The notes under the pieces were generated by a model. The model was not told the DNA's origin and made no database searches. It saw nothing but the letters and a program-made list of their open reading frames with translations. Positions 11,701 through 22,400 of a stretch of 64,000 nt of DNA are shown in pieces. The stretch's first letter is position 1. Each line of letters starts with the position of its first letter. Origin of the DNA: Halarchaeum nitratireducens (GTDB lineage Archaea; Halobacteriota; Halobacteria; Halobacteriales; Halobacteriaceae); the NCBI RefSeq assembly GCF_014647155.1, contig NZ_BMOQ01000009.1, forward strand, positions 44,818 through 108,817. The letters run 5' to 3'. The position numbers were made by a program, and so were the translations under genes.

Positions 11701-12703
11701 GTGGAACCCGATGCGTGTCGAACAGCGAATCGGCCGCATCGACCGTATCGGCCAAGAGTTCGACGAGGTCACGATTCTCAACTATAGCTACAAGGATACC
11801 GTTGAGACAGACATCTACGACCGCCTCGACGACCGTATCGGTCTCTTCGAGAACGTCGTCGGCGAGATGCAGCCCATTCTCTCAGGTGTGAGTCAGCAGA
11901 TCCGGGATGCGACACTTAACGCTGACAGTAGTGACCGCCAGCAGGCCGTTGCAGAAGCGGATCGTCAGTTCTCCGAGCAAATTGAGGACCAAGAAGAGAG
12001 CGACAGAGTTGATGTCGGTGAATCACTCGAGTCAGTTGATGGGCTCGTTGCACAGGACGTGATCGACGAAGCGAAACTTGACGCCTGGCAGTCTTACGCT
12101 CATCCCGATATCGTCGACGTCGGTGATACCGAGTACGAGCACCCCGCACCGTATCAAACCCAAAGCCTACAGGCCGTCCTTGTCGGGAACGAGACCCTTG
12201 AGAAGGCAGGCGTCGTGTTCACCCCGCTCAGCGACATCGAAATTGACCTCAACGACGGCGACTACGACGATGAGTTCGCGTTTGCGGAGAGTACGTATCG
12301 GCTTTCAGTTGGAGACTCGTCGATTGATGCGCCAGAGCCCGATGGTGAACAGACGCTCGCACAGGCTGTCGCACCCGGTGAAGAGGAGGTTGCAGTAACG
12401 TTCGACACGGAGTGTGCCAACGAGTTCCCATCGGTGCATCATCTCGCGCCTGGGAATCCGCTGCTCGCCCAGCTCGTCGATGTCCTTCAACAAGCAAGCG
12501 AGGAATCCGAGCGGTTCTCCAAGCAGATACAATCTAGATCAGAGCAGACCGACCATCCCATCGTCTGTGGATGGGGGCGCGACGGCGACCTTGGACGGCT
12601 CACAAGCGATGGGTCAGTTGCCGAAGATCAATCGATGAGCATCCTCCAGTCGTGGTGTGAAACGTTTCTCAAAAATCGCAAGCAGGCGATAACCCCCTCG
12701 TGA
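8768..12703 (+). CDS. PLD-like domain fused to SNF2-family helicase
   Basis: A 1311-residue fusion. Residues about 1-230 form a phospholipase D-like domain (YDRVAGYFSSSAL near the start; H-x-K in FHPKVGIFHD near 135, followed by GSVNET). Residues about 265-1080 form an SNF2 helicase: Walker A DEVGLGKTIEAG near 288-300, DEAH at about 457, LTATPMQL, and motif VI in VEQRIGRIDRIGQE. The C-terminal end has the segment VTFDTECANEF then HLAPGNPLLAQLVDVL, typical of RapA/DrmD-like helicases. PLD-SNF2 fusions are frequent in prokaryotic defence islands and the PLD part may cut DNA. It has its own upstream gap and is followed 188 bp later by the sacsin-like gene. Confidence 0.85.
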   Translation: MADLPDYNWQSIYESQPATNGSNLVNEFYIPALERSVRYDRVAGYFSSSALAVAARGVHALVENDGEMRLIVGAELYETDRPVLEALSDELSEGLDELDDERLDAQLQLLAQLLRENRLTIKVAVPRRGSWGIFHPKVGIFHDNQGSSISFEGSVNETAGGWERNYERFKVHREWHEGQREYVEGDINTFERLWTDDHLYVEVYDLPKAIEEEIIDWKAPNSDTGVNTALQIARGEAPPTEKDKANIVADGSLSPGGLALAEEGSTITPWPHQRVVSDTLVNTYPNSFLLCDEVGLGKTIEAGLTLSRLGLTGELETGLLLVPASLTIQWQEELWEKFNINAYRFDRGSGNQYAFHDAFGREHAPPSAADLDLDADEREEAWVESPMWRFLHQRQAETTTDGPTIVIMSWHTARLDDRWDQIAPRDNGQVRTRKDVPASVRGRESVDREGVWDAVIIDEAHNARSGSKFYTLLERLREHTQAYYLLTATPMQLHAGELYDLMTLLDLPDGWDTKDQFIEFFKTRQALTQALHQQLDGEAPSEESWSAQATLDEHRYQDRLPTERALSDQIFDTVAAELEVNDEEQARAIAKQRVLEACNLAKDYGEHYDGYIDRFEAAVREYDVDPFEANEEEKLKYLLYPDWKAEEEWLTYSRNDRLSALDDFSEAGWRVVQDVLAESTPVDALIHRNTRDTLRKYEKVGLLDATVPDRDPEQRQIELTDETRDVYDRIDDYTRKFYKLAQQSDEAETRAIGFVMTTYRQRLTSSVYAISQSLQNRLETLRTQRTVLKGKQRAAERTHADSQQVILETLSEYDLEDLDTLDELEGDLEDADLSEVIPNVTDQGINLLEQEIEELESFVNDLRQIDHDPKIGQLIDDLDELDRDGHNRVIIFTQYTDTMDFIREQLTSIHGATVATYSGRGGEMYNAEDGTWTTVGKERVKREFAADDGQVDILVCTDSASEGLNLQECGALINYDLPWNPMRVEQRIGRIDRIGQEFDEVTILNYSYKDTVETDIYDRLDDRIGLFENVVGEMQPILSGVSQQIRDATLNADSSDRQQAVAEADRQFSEQIEDQEESDRVDVGESLESVDGLVAQDVIDEAKLDAWQSYAHPDIVDVGDTEYEHPAPYQTQSLQAVLVGNETLEKAGVVFTPLSDIEIDLNDGDYDDEFAFAESTYRLSVGDSSIDAPEPDGEQTLAQAVAPGEEEVAVTFDTECANEFPSVHHLAPGNPLLAQLVDVLQQASEESERFSKQIQSRSEQTDHPIVCGWGRDGDLGRLTSDGSVAEDQSMSILQSWCETFLKNRKQAITPS

Positions 12704-12891
12704 AGTACCCCTCCAGAGGTTCTACTCTGATGACGGGGAGGAATTTAATGAGTTCACGTGCAGGCGATATCCGCGCACGAGGCAGTCGCGCGCTCAATAG
12801 ACCGTGCATTCACTATCTGTGAGTTAGATGGTCATTCTAGGAGTAAACTTATCGCATCGGCTACTTGACTCAATAACAACGCTTCCTCGCT

Positions 12892-15800
12892 ATGCATACG
12901 CAGGCAACAGTTACTAATCGAATCTCAGAGCTCTGTCGGGAGGAACACGCCGAGCTCCTCAGCGGACTCAACAACCGAACGGCTTGGAGTAAAGAAGGCG
13001 ACCTTGGATACGGCAACCAAGTCGTTTCTGCAGCCCACGATAATCGAACCGTTCTAGAACTGATTCAGAACGCACGGGACGCAATTGCTGAGGGTGGCGA
13101 AGAGACGGACGGTCGTATCGCAGTCATCGTCGGACCGGAATCCCTTCTAGTCGCGAATTCCGGTGAGCCGTTCCGTCTGGACGACGGGGAGGTATTCGAG
13201 GCTGTAACCTCGCTTGGACGCTCCGCGAAAGCAAAGGATAGGGGGTCAATCGGTGAGAAGGGAGTCGGATTGAAGTCGATTCTCCAACTGAGTGAGGCGT
13301 TCAGCATCCATTCGAGCGTGGGTGAGGAACAGTTCTCGGCCAAGTTCTCTCGGGCTCAGACCGCAGAGATGGTCCTCGCGATGTACGGAACGCTGCTCAA
13401 CGAAGATTCGTTTATCGGTCGCCTCGAGGGTTCGGACGAGCAACGCGAATTAATCGAGAACTGCCGTTCACTTGGCCCTGAGCAGAGCGCAGTCCCGGAC
13501 TACATCGACAGCGACGAGCTGATTGACCGGCTACTCGCCGACCGACGCCATAATCCACCGACACCGGCAGAGCTTCTCAGTGACCTTCCCCGCCTCTCGC
13601 TCTTCCGGTATCCGTTCCTCGGCAGCGACGAGAAATCCGATTCATTCCTTCTCCAGAGACACCTCATCCAAAACCGCAACTCGGATTCTGCTCCGGGAGA
13701 GCGAACGGACGAACGGCTTTCCAACTGGTTGGGCGAACGCCAGGGCGAGTTCTCGACAGTGGTGGAACTCGACTATTTGGATCATCAGTGGCGTGACCTC
13801 CTTGATCAGATTGACGGCATCCTCGCGGCATCAGACGGGGAAGCGGCTTCGACTTTCCGAGACCACCGCTCATCGGATCCCGTCGACCGCACAGAGTTCC
13901 ACGAACGACGCCAGCGGGAGTTCTGGCGGGAATGTACCAATATCTCACCCGAGACGCTGATCCTCCTCGATCAAATTACGGAACTAGACCTGATACGAGT
14001 GACACGCGACGACTCGGGGACCCTACAAATGGCGGACCGACACCAGGTGACGATACAACCGGGGAGCGCGCAACCCATAGCGGGCCAACCGAACACCATC
14101 CGTCGTTCGGTCAACTATACAGTCCGAGCTGACGATCAGAGCACACGAACTCGTCAATATCGACAGTACACGAGAACGTACGAGGACCTCGTATCCAACG
14201 ACGGAGAGGGGGAGCCTGGCAACATCCAGCTCCTGTTCGAGCGTCCCCCTGAATCAATCGCGGACTGGACACCCTCCGCGAAGCCGCTCTACCTACACTA
14301 TCCGATAGAGAAGGCGCGGACTCCATTCCCCTTCGTCGTTCACGCGCCGTTCCGCGTCGAGTTCGATAGGCAGTCGCTGGCGGACGACGAGCAGAATCGA
14401 CGCGTCCTCAATCGTCTCCCAGAACTCGTTGCAAGTGCCGCTGCGGATCTCGCAACGTCCGACGAAACACGAGCTAGCGATGCGCCGTTCAGTTCGTGGA
14501 TGCCCTGGATCACAATGCCGTTACAAGCTGAATCGGACGTGAATGATGATAACCCAGTGACGAACGGCATACAGGACGTGCTCAGGCTGCTTCGAGAGAC
14601 ACTAATCGTCCCAGCCGAAGGCGCAAGTCCACAAGCACCAAAGGATACTCTCCTCGATCCCGAACGACTCTACGCATTCGAGGCGCTTCGCCGGGATGCA
14701 CCCGAGGCACCGATTCCGTCACGGACCACTGTCGAAGCGGGGAGAAAATGGCGCCAACGCATCTCTGAATCGAACAACGAGAGCTCAGAAGCGTTTCGGC
14801 GGTGTGCGAGCCGGCTGGGGCTCACAGAGATCCTTGAGCGCCTCTTTGACGATGAATCGAGTGGTGAACGGGGCTGTATCGATATTCTCTGTACGTATTG
14901 GAGTTCTAATACTGACACTGTATCGTCGTCTGAGTGGGCAGTACCAGTCGAGAACGTAGAGCACGCAACATCGTATTTCGAAGCTATCTGTTCTATTCTC
15001 AGGTCAGCCTCCCCCGGCGAGGAACTCGACCTTGACAACGATTCGGACGTGAAGCGAGCCGCAGAGAAACTCGGGGAAAAGCGGGTTCCGCTCATACCTG
15101 CCGAAGCACACCAAGAGGGGGATGCGGCAGAGTCTCGAGGTGTCACCCATCTTGTTCGTGCTCGGTCACGGCGTGACACACAACGCGGCCGGGGAGCGCG
15201 TCGAAGCGAACGCATCGTCTTCCGACGGACCGGCAGTGGCCAGAATTCGAAGTCGATCATCTCGGAGCTCCCATCACCGCCGACTGCGCTCCCAGTATTC
15301 GTCGTTCCGTTTCGAACCGAGTGGATCGGCCCGCTCGAAAGTTTCAATCGAGACTGGGGGACCAGGAATCTGGATAGCCCTGCGGAGTTCTACCGGCGAG
15401 TCGCCGCAGAAGCCGGTGGCTACTCTGGAGATCCGACGGCAGACCCCAGTGTCATCGGCTACCTCAGTGACCTCTACGAAACCGTTACGCGGGGACAGCT
15501 AGCTGAGTGGCTCCACCCACTCCCGCATCGAAATCACCGGTTTGACGATGTTGAAAACACACTTACGGGGGCTTCGACGGACGATCTCCCGTCGGACTAT
15601 GATGACTACCTTGAGCGACGATATACGCAGCAGGTTGAATTACCGATAGACGGAAGCGGTGGTACGGACGAAACGCTCGCAGCCGAGCAGATCATGTTCG
15701 GAACTGAGTGGGTAACGGAATTTGAGGCAGTTGCAGACGTCCTTGAGACAGCCGACTCAGACAAGGATCGGTTTCAAGACGCTGATTCGTACGACGGATC

Positions 15801-18800
15801 ACGGGCGACCACGTTTCGGCGATGGGCTGCTGTCATAGAGAACGCATCTGGTGCCGCTCCACCGGAGACACCGACGCTAGCGGGACCTGATGAGGACTAT
15901 TGGCAACGAGTATTCGAAGGAGAGACAGGCGACCGCTACCGGGTGCAGCGTCTCGACTTCCTCAGCCACCTCGGAGTGCAAATCGGACCCCGAATCGATT
16001 GGCGGTGGGTACTCCCGACAAGAGGGGACAACGATCGGGGTGCGGGAACCCTCAGTGTCTCCGAGGCCCAAGCGCTCGCACGGGGAGAGGTACCGGACGA
16101 TCATGGCGGTTTCAATGCTCCACGCGAACTCCTAACAGACTACAGGGACGTTATCTGGCGTTCAGATAACCACCCTGCATTCACCGCCACACACTCGCCG
16201 GGCTGTGGAAGCAACTGGTTGGAATGTAGCGTGGAGAACTGGGCCGCAGACGACTCGAAGGAGGCACTCCTACCGGTTTGGTGGTACTTTACTGACCTGC
16301 CACGGATAACCGACACCGCGGCTCGTGAGCAATACCGAGATGCGATTATGCTTCTCTGGCCGGACCTAATCGATACGGTTTCGGACGGGGCGTGGCTCTG
16401 CAGCAACTGGCATTCGTTTAGCGAGAGTCCAGACAACGCTTCTGTCCCCAGTCTTGGAGTGGTCCAACTAGCTCGCGAGAACATCTGGCCGGTCGACAAA
16501 CAGTTCGAAGATGAGGGCGGTAACGACCGGCACACCGTCGAACGTGGAACCACAGCCTCCGCCGAGAAGCTGATTCTCGATGAGTCGGAACAAGTCCGAG
16601 GCGCGGCTCAATACCTCCCCCGTGTTGATACTGCTGCACTCGAAGAGCGGTTAGCGTACATACCTGGCTCAGAGACAGTCGACGTTCGGTCATTCCTCCG
16701 AACGCTCGGCATTCGGGAGATTGGTGACCTTACCCCGCCAATGGCAGCTCAACGTCTCGATTGGTTCCTCAAACAGTTCGCCGTGGACGACACTAGAGTT
16801 CCGCCTGGGAATTCCTTCGAGATAGCCGCGGACTGGTCAGCACGAGCGCTCTCCGTTCCGATTGACGCACTGATGCGTCGACTCGCCTCGGAGCGTGAAC
16901 TCACAACCCGACTCGATGATCAGTCCGCCATCCGTCGCTGGATTCGGCGCGACCTCTGGCACCTTGGAACTACAGTTCGGGTTACAGAAGGACGCACATC
17001 GAAGGGACTCCAAATCGGCTCGAACGCCCACTTCACGGCGGACGAGGGATCAACTCCTCGACCTGTCGTGTTCACTCAGCCACTCTCATCGTTCTCTCGC
17101 GACCGATTGGTACGGGACTCGCGCCCATTCGTAGAACGGCCGGCCGATACGACCGAGGTTGCGTATATTCTGGGGGACGAGGGGAACAACGACCAGGAAG
17201 CTACAGAGGTTACCTTCGGAATCACCGTCGAGAGTGAGCCGCCGACACCACGGCCAGTCCAAGGTGGTGAAGTGGAATCAGGAACGGAACGTCTCGATAG
17301 TCTCCAGTCAACGCTCCGGCAGCGACAACAGTACCTGCTAGCGGCATACCTAGAGCACGCAGCGGCACCGAACCTCCAAGAAAAGCACGAGCAACTATCT
17401 GCGGTTATTGAGAATCAAATCGCAATCGTCGAGCGGGACGAGGACGATGACACCCAGCGGAACTCGGCACAATGGGAGCCAACGGAGGGATATCAGGATT
17501 CTACGCCGCATATCGCCCTGTTCGAAGACTCGGTTGAGCGTGTCGATGGTGACGCGATACCACCGTACCTCGCTGCGGATGGCATCGTCCAAGTCCTCGA
17601 ACAGTTCGATCTCGCGGACACCTTCGAGAACGTGCTATTCAAAGACGAATCAGCCTTGGAGACGGAGTATCATGGCGCATTGGAGGATGTCAGAGCAGAA
17701 ATCAACGAACTCCGAGAACAACGCCTCAAAGGCGTGTACAACTCCCTCGAAGGCCTCGTATCAACGGTTGCTTCCGATGAATCACTGACCCGGATTGACG
17801 ATCTCGATATCGACGCCCGTGTAACGCTGAATGCGTTACGCGAACTCGAAGCAGGCAAAAGCGCTATTGAGGGGAATACGCTCCTCGAATCATGGTTCGG
17901 AACCCTGACCGGCAGCTGTGGACTCAATGAGGACATCGCGACGAAATGTCTCCGTGCCGCAGCGACAGATGACGATGCAGTACGCCATCAGATAATCTAT
18001 CAGCTCGACCAGAATTCAGAGGTGGTCGATGTTGACGCGCTCGTCGAGACCGGCCACCGGTGGCGTAGCCTTGAGGCATGGCCGGCGACACAGGCAACGC
18101 GCCAAATCGAGTCATATAGCGTGATAATCGCTCGCCTCCGCCGGTTCTGGGAAGGCGTTGGCGAATACGAGGACGCCGGCGAATCCACGCTCGAACGCGC
18201 AGCGAGCGACGCAAGAGACGTATCTTCGGCTCCGAAGCCAACTCGACGTGTGGCACGGTTCATCCCGCAGCCGGGATCTCTTGATCCGGCGGTTCGCAAC
18301 TGTCGCCTCGGCTCGCTCCCCGTTCTCGAAACGGATCCGTCTCTACTTGAGCAACTCAGTACTGCAGTCTCCGAATGGCTGAACTCGGAGTGGACTGACC
18401 TGAAAGAGTCCGACATCGTCTACACCGATCCGCAACTCGAAACGCGGATCGAGGCTCTCATCGAGGCGGCAGCTACCCCACGTAGTGATGATGGAAACGT
18501 CGACGATGCGCTCGCCGCGCTCACCGGGTCAGAGCAGGGACAGTCCCCGGGAGACGGACAGACAAGAGGCGATCTTACGACCGATTGGATTCACGGCCGA
18601 GACGATTCTCTCGACTCGCTCGCATCGCGTGTCTCGGCAGCCGGATCGGTTACAGGTGGTGGGTCACCCAGTATCGGTGACTCGTCGGGAACGATGTACG
18701 GACAACCGAACGTCGAGATCGACGCGAGAGGCCGGGAAGGAGAGTTGATCTGTCTGAATCGTGCCTGGAGCCGATTCCAGCCGGCACCGTCTCAGGTTCG

Positions 18801-19416
18801 GTCGTCAATCTTGGACCACCTCAGGACGTGGCGCGGACACGACGCATGGCGTATGAAGTCGGTCGACGAGATTGCTGCATCGTGGAACAGCCCTAACCTC
18901 GATTCTCAAACGTCTTCCCATCCCGTCGACCTGCTCAAGGCCGAGAGACTGGATGAAACGAGTGAAGCGAAAGCCGCGTTCCACGCATTGTTCGACACGT
19001 CTGCGGAACGTGGACCGGGATTCGACCTAATAGACCCCTTTGCGGAGATGCCCGAATCGGCGTCTATCGCGTCGTGGTCCCCCGGTTGGATGTGTCGGGT
19101 GGAGTCGAAAGCTGTCGCCGCAGAGCAGATGCGGAGCGGTCGCATCAAGCTCACCGGAAACGAACTCAGAATGTCGTTCCGAGACGGGCCAGGTTCAACG
19201 AAAAGCGAACGCACCGACGAATCACGAGTGTCCCAGTATTTAATTCGACTTGTCGGATTCACTACCGACTGGCGAGGCGACGACAGTGAGACTGTCCAAC
19301 TGCTGGATATCGACAACGTCGATGAACTCGTAGGTGTGAACCAAACCGGGATGGAAATACTGGAGAAACTTCGAGGTGGCTCCTTCTACATCACCTTTAC
19401 CGCGGACTCGGTATGA
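12892..19416 (+). CDS. Giant sacsin-like GHKL ATPase protein
   Basis: At 2174 residues this is the longest gene here. The N-terminus carries an HSP90/sacsin-type GHKL ATPase fold: N-box ELIQNARDA (residues 55-63), VIVGPESLLVANSGEPF as the G1 region, and GEKGVGLKS near 121 as the G2 ATP lid. The remaining roughly 1900 residues show no motif I can name; they include acidic stretches and a low-complexity linker near 1880-1950. Sacsin-like ATPases recur in archaeal and bacterial defence islands, where they may act as chaperones or scaffolds, but the mechanism is not established. It is convergent with addA (15 bp between stops) and may be co-transcribed with the PLD-SNF2 gene. Confidence 0.75.
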   Translation: MHTQATVTNRISELCREEHAELLSGLNNRTAWSKEGDLGYGNQVVSAAHDNRTVLELIQNARDAIAEGGEETDGRIAVIVGPESLLVANSGEPFRLDDGEVFEAVTSLGRSAKAKDRGSIGEKGVGLKSILQLSEAFSIHSSVGEEQFSAKFSRAQTAEMVLAMYGTLLNEDSFIGRLEGSDEQRELIENCRSLGPEQSAVPDYIDSDELIDRLLADRRHNPPTPAELLSDLPRLSLFRYPFLGSDEKSDSFLLQRHLIQNRNSDSAPGERTDERLSNWLGERQGEFSTVVELDYLDHQWRDLLDQIDGILAASDGEAASTFRDHRSSDPVDRTEFHERRQREFWRECTNISPETLILLDQITELDLIRVTRDDSGTLQMADRHQVTIQPGSAQPIAGQPNTIRRSVNYTVRADDQSTRTRQYRQYTRTYEDLVSNDGEGEPGNIQLLFERPPESIADWTPSAKPLYLHYPIEKARTPFPFVVHAPFRVEFDRQSLADDEQNRRVLNRLPELVASAAADLATSDETRASDAPFSSWMPWITMPLQAESDVNDDNPVTNGIQDVLRLLRETLIVPAEGASPQAPKDTLLDPERLYAFEALRRDAPEAPIPSRTTVEAGRKWRQRISESNNESSEAFRRCASRLGLTEILERLFDDESSGERGCIDILCTYWSSNTDTVSSSEWAVPVENVEHATSYFEAICSILRSASPGEELDLDNDSDVKRAAEKLGEKRVPLIPAEAHQEGDAAESRGVTHLVRARSRRDTQRGRGARRSERIVFRRTGSGQNSKSIISELPSPPTALPVFVVPFRTEWIGPLESFNRDWGTRNLDSPAEFYRRVAAEAGGYSGDPTADPSVIGYLSDLYETVTRGQLAEWLHPLPHRNHRFDDVENTLTGASTDDLPSDYDDYLERRYTQQVELPIDGSGGTDETLAAEQIMFGTEWVTEFEAVADVLETADSDKDRFQDADSYDGSRATTFRRWAAVIENASGAAPPETPTLAGPDEDYWQRVFEGETGDRYRVQRLDFLSHLGVQIGPRIDWRWVLPTRGDNDRGAGTLSVSEAQALARGEVPDDHGGFNAPRELLTDYRDVIWRSDNHPAFTATHSPGCGSNWLECSVENWAADDSKEALLPVWWYFTDLPRITDTAAREQYRDAIMLLWPDLIDTVSDGAWLCSNWHSFSESPDNASVPSLGVVQLARENIWPVDKQFEDEGGNDRHTVERGTTASAEKLILDESEQVRGAAQYLPRVDTAALEERLAYIPGSETVDVRSFLRTLGIREIGDLTPPMAAQRLDWFLKQFAVDDTRVPPGNSFEIAADWSARALSVPIDALMRRLASERELTTRLDDQSAIRRWIRRDLWHLGTTVRVTEGRTSKGLQIGSNAHFTADEGSTPRPVVFTQPLSSFSRDRLVRDSRPFVERPADTTEVAYILGDEGNNDQEATEVTFGITVESEPPTPRPVQGGEVESGTERLDSLQSTLRQRQQYLLAAYLEHAAAPNLQEKHEQLSAVIENQIAIVERDEDDDTQRNSAQWEPTEGYQDSTPHIALFEDSVERVDGDAIPPYLAADGIVQVLEQFDLADTFENVLFKDESALETEYHGALEDVRAEINELREQRLKGVYNSLEGLVSTVASDESLTRIDDLDIDARVTLNALRELEAGKSAIEGNTLLESWFGTLTGSCGLNEDIATKCLRAAATDDDAVRHQIIYQLDQNSEVVDVDALVETGHRWRSLEAWPATQATRQIESYSVIIARLRRFWEGVGEYEDAGESTLERAASDARDVSSAPKPTRRVARFIPQPGSLDPAVRNCRLGSLPVLETDPSLLEQLSTAVSEWLNSEWTDLKESDIVYTDPQLETRIEALIEAAATPRSDDGNVDDALAALTGSEQGQSPGDGQTRGDLTTDWIHGRDDSLDSLASRVSAAGSVTGGGSPSIGDSSGTMYGQPNVEIDARGREGELICLNRAWSRFQPAPSQVRSSILDHLRTWRGHDAWRMKSVDEIAASWNSPNLDSQTSSHPVDLLKAERLDETSEAKAAFHALFDTSAERGPGFDLIDPFAEMPESASIASWSPGWMCRVESKAVAAEQMRSGRIKLTGNELRMSFRDGPGSTKSERTDESRVSQYLIRLVGFTTDWRGDDSETVQLLDIDNVDELVGVNQTGMEILEKLRGGSFYITFTADSV

Positions 19417-19431
19417 GTTAGCGCCCGGTGG

Positions 19432-22400
19432 TTATTCGATTTGTTCCGCGATCCTCTCAAGCTCCGTCTGTAGCGAGTCCCGGTCACGGGCGGTCCACTC
19501 GAACGTCTCCGTCGTTCCGGCATCAGTGAACCGGAGGTTGACACACACCTCTCGACTTGAGTCCTGTCCCAGAAGCGCAAGCGCGTAGGTTGCCATCTGC
19601 GGGCGGTAATGTTCAGCGAGCTCGCCGGTCGTTCGCGTCCCGATTCGGTTCGTCTTGTAGTCGGTGATGATGAAGGCATCCGGCGTCACGCGGAGATGGT
19701 CGATGTCCCCGACGAGGCGGACATCCCCGACATCGACCGCAGCGGAGCGTTCCTCGTGGATTTCCGCCGCACCGTAGCGCTCAGCTTCGGCGTCGAGGAA
19801 CGTTTTCGCGTCCGCCGCGTGATCCAGAATCTCTGAGAGGTCGTCGTCTGTCACGTCGAAACCGTTCACGGCGGCGATTCGCCGCGCGAGGGCTGGCCAC
19901 TCATCGCGCGGGTGATCGAACTCGAGGATACGGTGGACGACCGTCCCGAACTCGTTACGGGGAAGAGCGCCATCGTGGGTCGCTCCCCGCTTCCCGTCGT
20001 TCTCATCACCGGATGCTTCCTCCGAGTGACGTTCGGCCGCCGCCTCGACGAGTTGGGTTGCGGTGACGCGGTGACGCCGCTCAGTGTCCGGTCGAGTGGG
20101 AAGTTCGATTTGAGGATAAACACCTGGGTCGGCGTCCTCCGACCGCCAGTCGACACCCTCAGTCGGGAACGCGACTGTATACGCCGTATTGCCAATCTCG
20201 TCCTGTACCCGCCTGTAATCGGCGAGGCCGGTCGTAACCGCCTCTCGCTCAAGGAGGGCGGGCTGGAGCCAGTCACGCCACGCGCTCGCCTCCTCAGGAT
20301 CGTTGACTGCAGCGAAGGCGAGTTCGTCCTCAACATCGTCGAATTTGTGCGTGCCACAGAGGAGGAGATGGTCACGGGTTCGCGTACAGGCAACGTAGAG
20401 GAGGCGTTTCGCCTCGGCACGTTCCCGGGGGAGTTCGATCGTATCGGCGTAGGTGTGCGCAGTCGTCTTCTCGACGTCGAACGCGTCAGCAGGTGACGGG
20501 CCGCCCGCCGCGAGGAACGGCGCGTCGTCGTGATCGGTGACGAGACGAACGTAGCCATAGTCATCGATACTCCGGCCGAAGTTCAGGTCACTCCCGAGGT
20601 CAGGGACGGTAACGATCGGGAATTCGAGTCCTTTCGCGGCGTGAATCGTCATAATGCGGACGCCATCAGTACCATCAGGAACCTCGGCTTCACCCTCGCG
20701 CGGGTCGAGTTCCGTCTGCCGGTCGATTCGCCGGAGGAGGCTCGCCGCAGTTCGCGTGCCGCCCTCCGACCAGTCGCGGATCTCGTCGCGGAACTTCTCA
20801 ACGTTCGCAACCGCCTGCGCTCCCCCTTCGTCCGCGCCGATACTCGCGAGATAGCCTGTGTCGTCGATGACCCGCGTGAGTACCTGATTCCACGGCCGGG
20901 CTTCGACACGCTCACTATGTACGCAGCCGGCGAGTTCCTGCCACTCCGTGAGCAGTTGTGCGGCGTCAGCGAATTGTTCGTCGTCAGCCACCCTGAGAGC
21001 GTCCCAGACAGAGTCCGCCGACGCGGTGAGAGACGCGAGGCGGTCGTCAGTGAAACCGAACAGCGGCGAGCGAAGCACGGCGTAGAGGGAGATGTCATCG
21101 CTCGGGTCTGCGAGCACACGGAGGAGATTCGTGAGCGTCTGCACCTCTGGCGTGTCGTAGAAGCCGACACCGGAAACCACGGTATACGGGATGTTCCGCT
21201 CATCGAGTGCACGCTGATAGCGATCTAGGTGGGTACGTCGCCGCAGGAGGATCGCGATATCCTCCGGGCGGGCTTCACGCGTCTCCTCCTCGTCCTCGTC
21301 GTAGACGCGTGGTGGGTCGTCGAGGAGCGTCGATAGCCGGTTCGCGAGCGCCGTCGCTTCAGCCGCAGTCGCGTGTTCCGCGGCGGCTTCCGTCACGGAG
21401 TGATCGTCGCCGAGCAACGTCGCAGCATCGTCCTCGTCCTCGGGCACGGCCAGGTACTCGACGGACCCCTCGAGGTCGTCGACGTCCTCGATGCGGTCGC
21501 GTTCGAACGAGAGGTCCTGTGACTCCGCTTCATAATCCGAATAGGTCTCGCCTTCAGCGTCGAAGACAGTCTCGAAGAGCTCGTTGAGGAACAGGAGCGG
21601 GTCGTTGAGTGTGCGGAAGTTCCCTGACAACTCCAGATCCGTCGGGGCGTCCTGGTCGCTTTCCGGAACGGTGCCCCGGCCGAGGACCTCGTTCTCTACA
21701 CGGAGTTCGTCACGAGCGGTCTCGAACGTCGTCACATCAGCCCCGCGGAAGCCGTAGATGCTCTGTTTCTTGTCTCCAACGAGGAACACGTTATCCGTCT
21801 CGACGTCGTCGTCAGCGAGCCCGGCGAGAAGCGTGACGAGGTCCCACTGGGCGTGGTCGGTGTCCTGGAATTCGTCGACCATAATCACGTCGAACGACTC
21901 TTGGAGTGACGCTCGAACCTCGTCGTCCTCGCGGAGGAATGCTCTCGTGGTCTCGATTAAGTCAGGATAGTCGAGCGCGTCCTGTGCGTCCTTCTCGGCC
22001 TCGTACGCTGTGAGTACGTCGTCGAAGACTCGGGCGAGTGCCAGAACATAGTGGGCGCTGTTTCGCTCAAGCTCGCCAGGTGTTGTCCCGAGTTTGTCCT
22101 CGATTTCACCGAGCGCGTCAAGGAGGGAATTGAGTGCGTCCTTGCAGTCGCTGTAGGCCTCGGTCTCGTTGTTCCACGTCGCTTTCGTCCCAACCACGTG
22201 GTGGCTCGCACTCGAATAGAGCCCGCCCGAACTCGTCTCGAGGATGTCGTAGAGTTCGCGGCATGCCCGCTGTGCGCTGTGGGAATCCGACGACGACTCC
22301 AAATCGTCGACGACAGCTGCGATCCGGCGAAGAACGGTCACACCATCGGCGCCGTCGTCAACGGCGAAGTCCTCGCGAGCGAAGCGACGGGCGGTTGCAA

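Noticed and set aside
19912..21228. Two long plus-strand frames over addA
   Set aside because: The minus strand carries clear helicase-nuclease motifs; the plus frames lack any domain.
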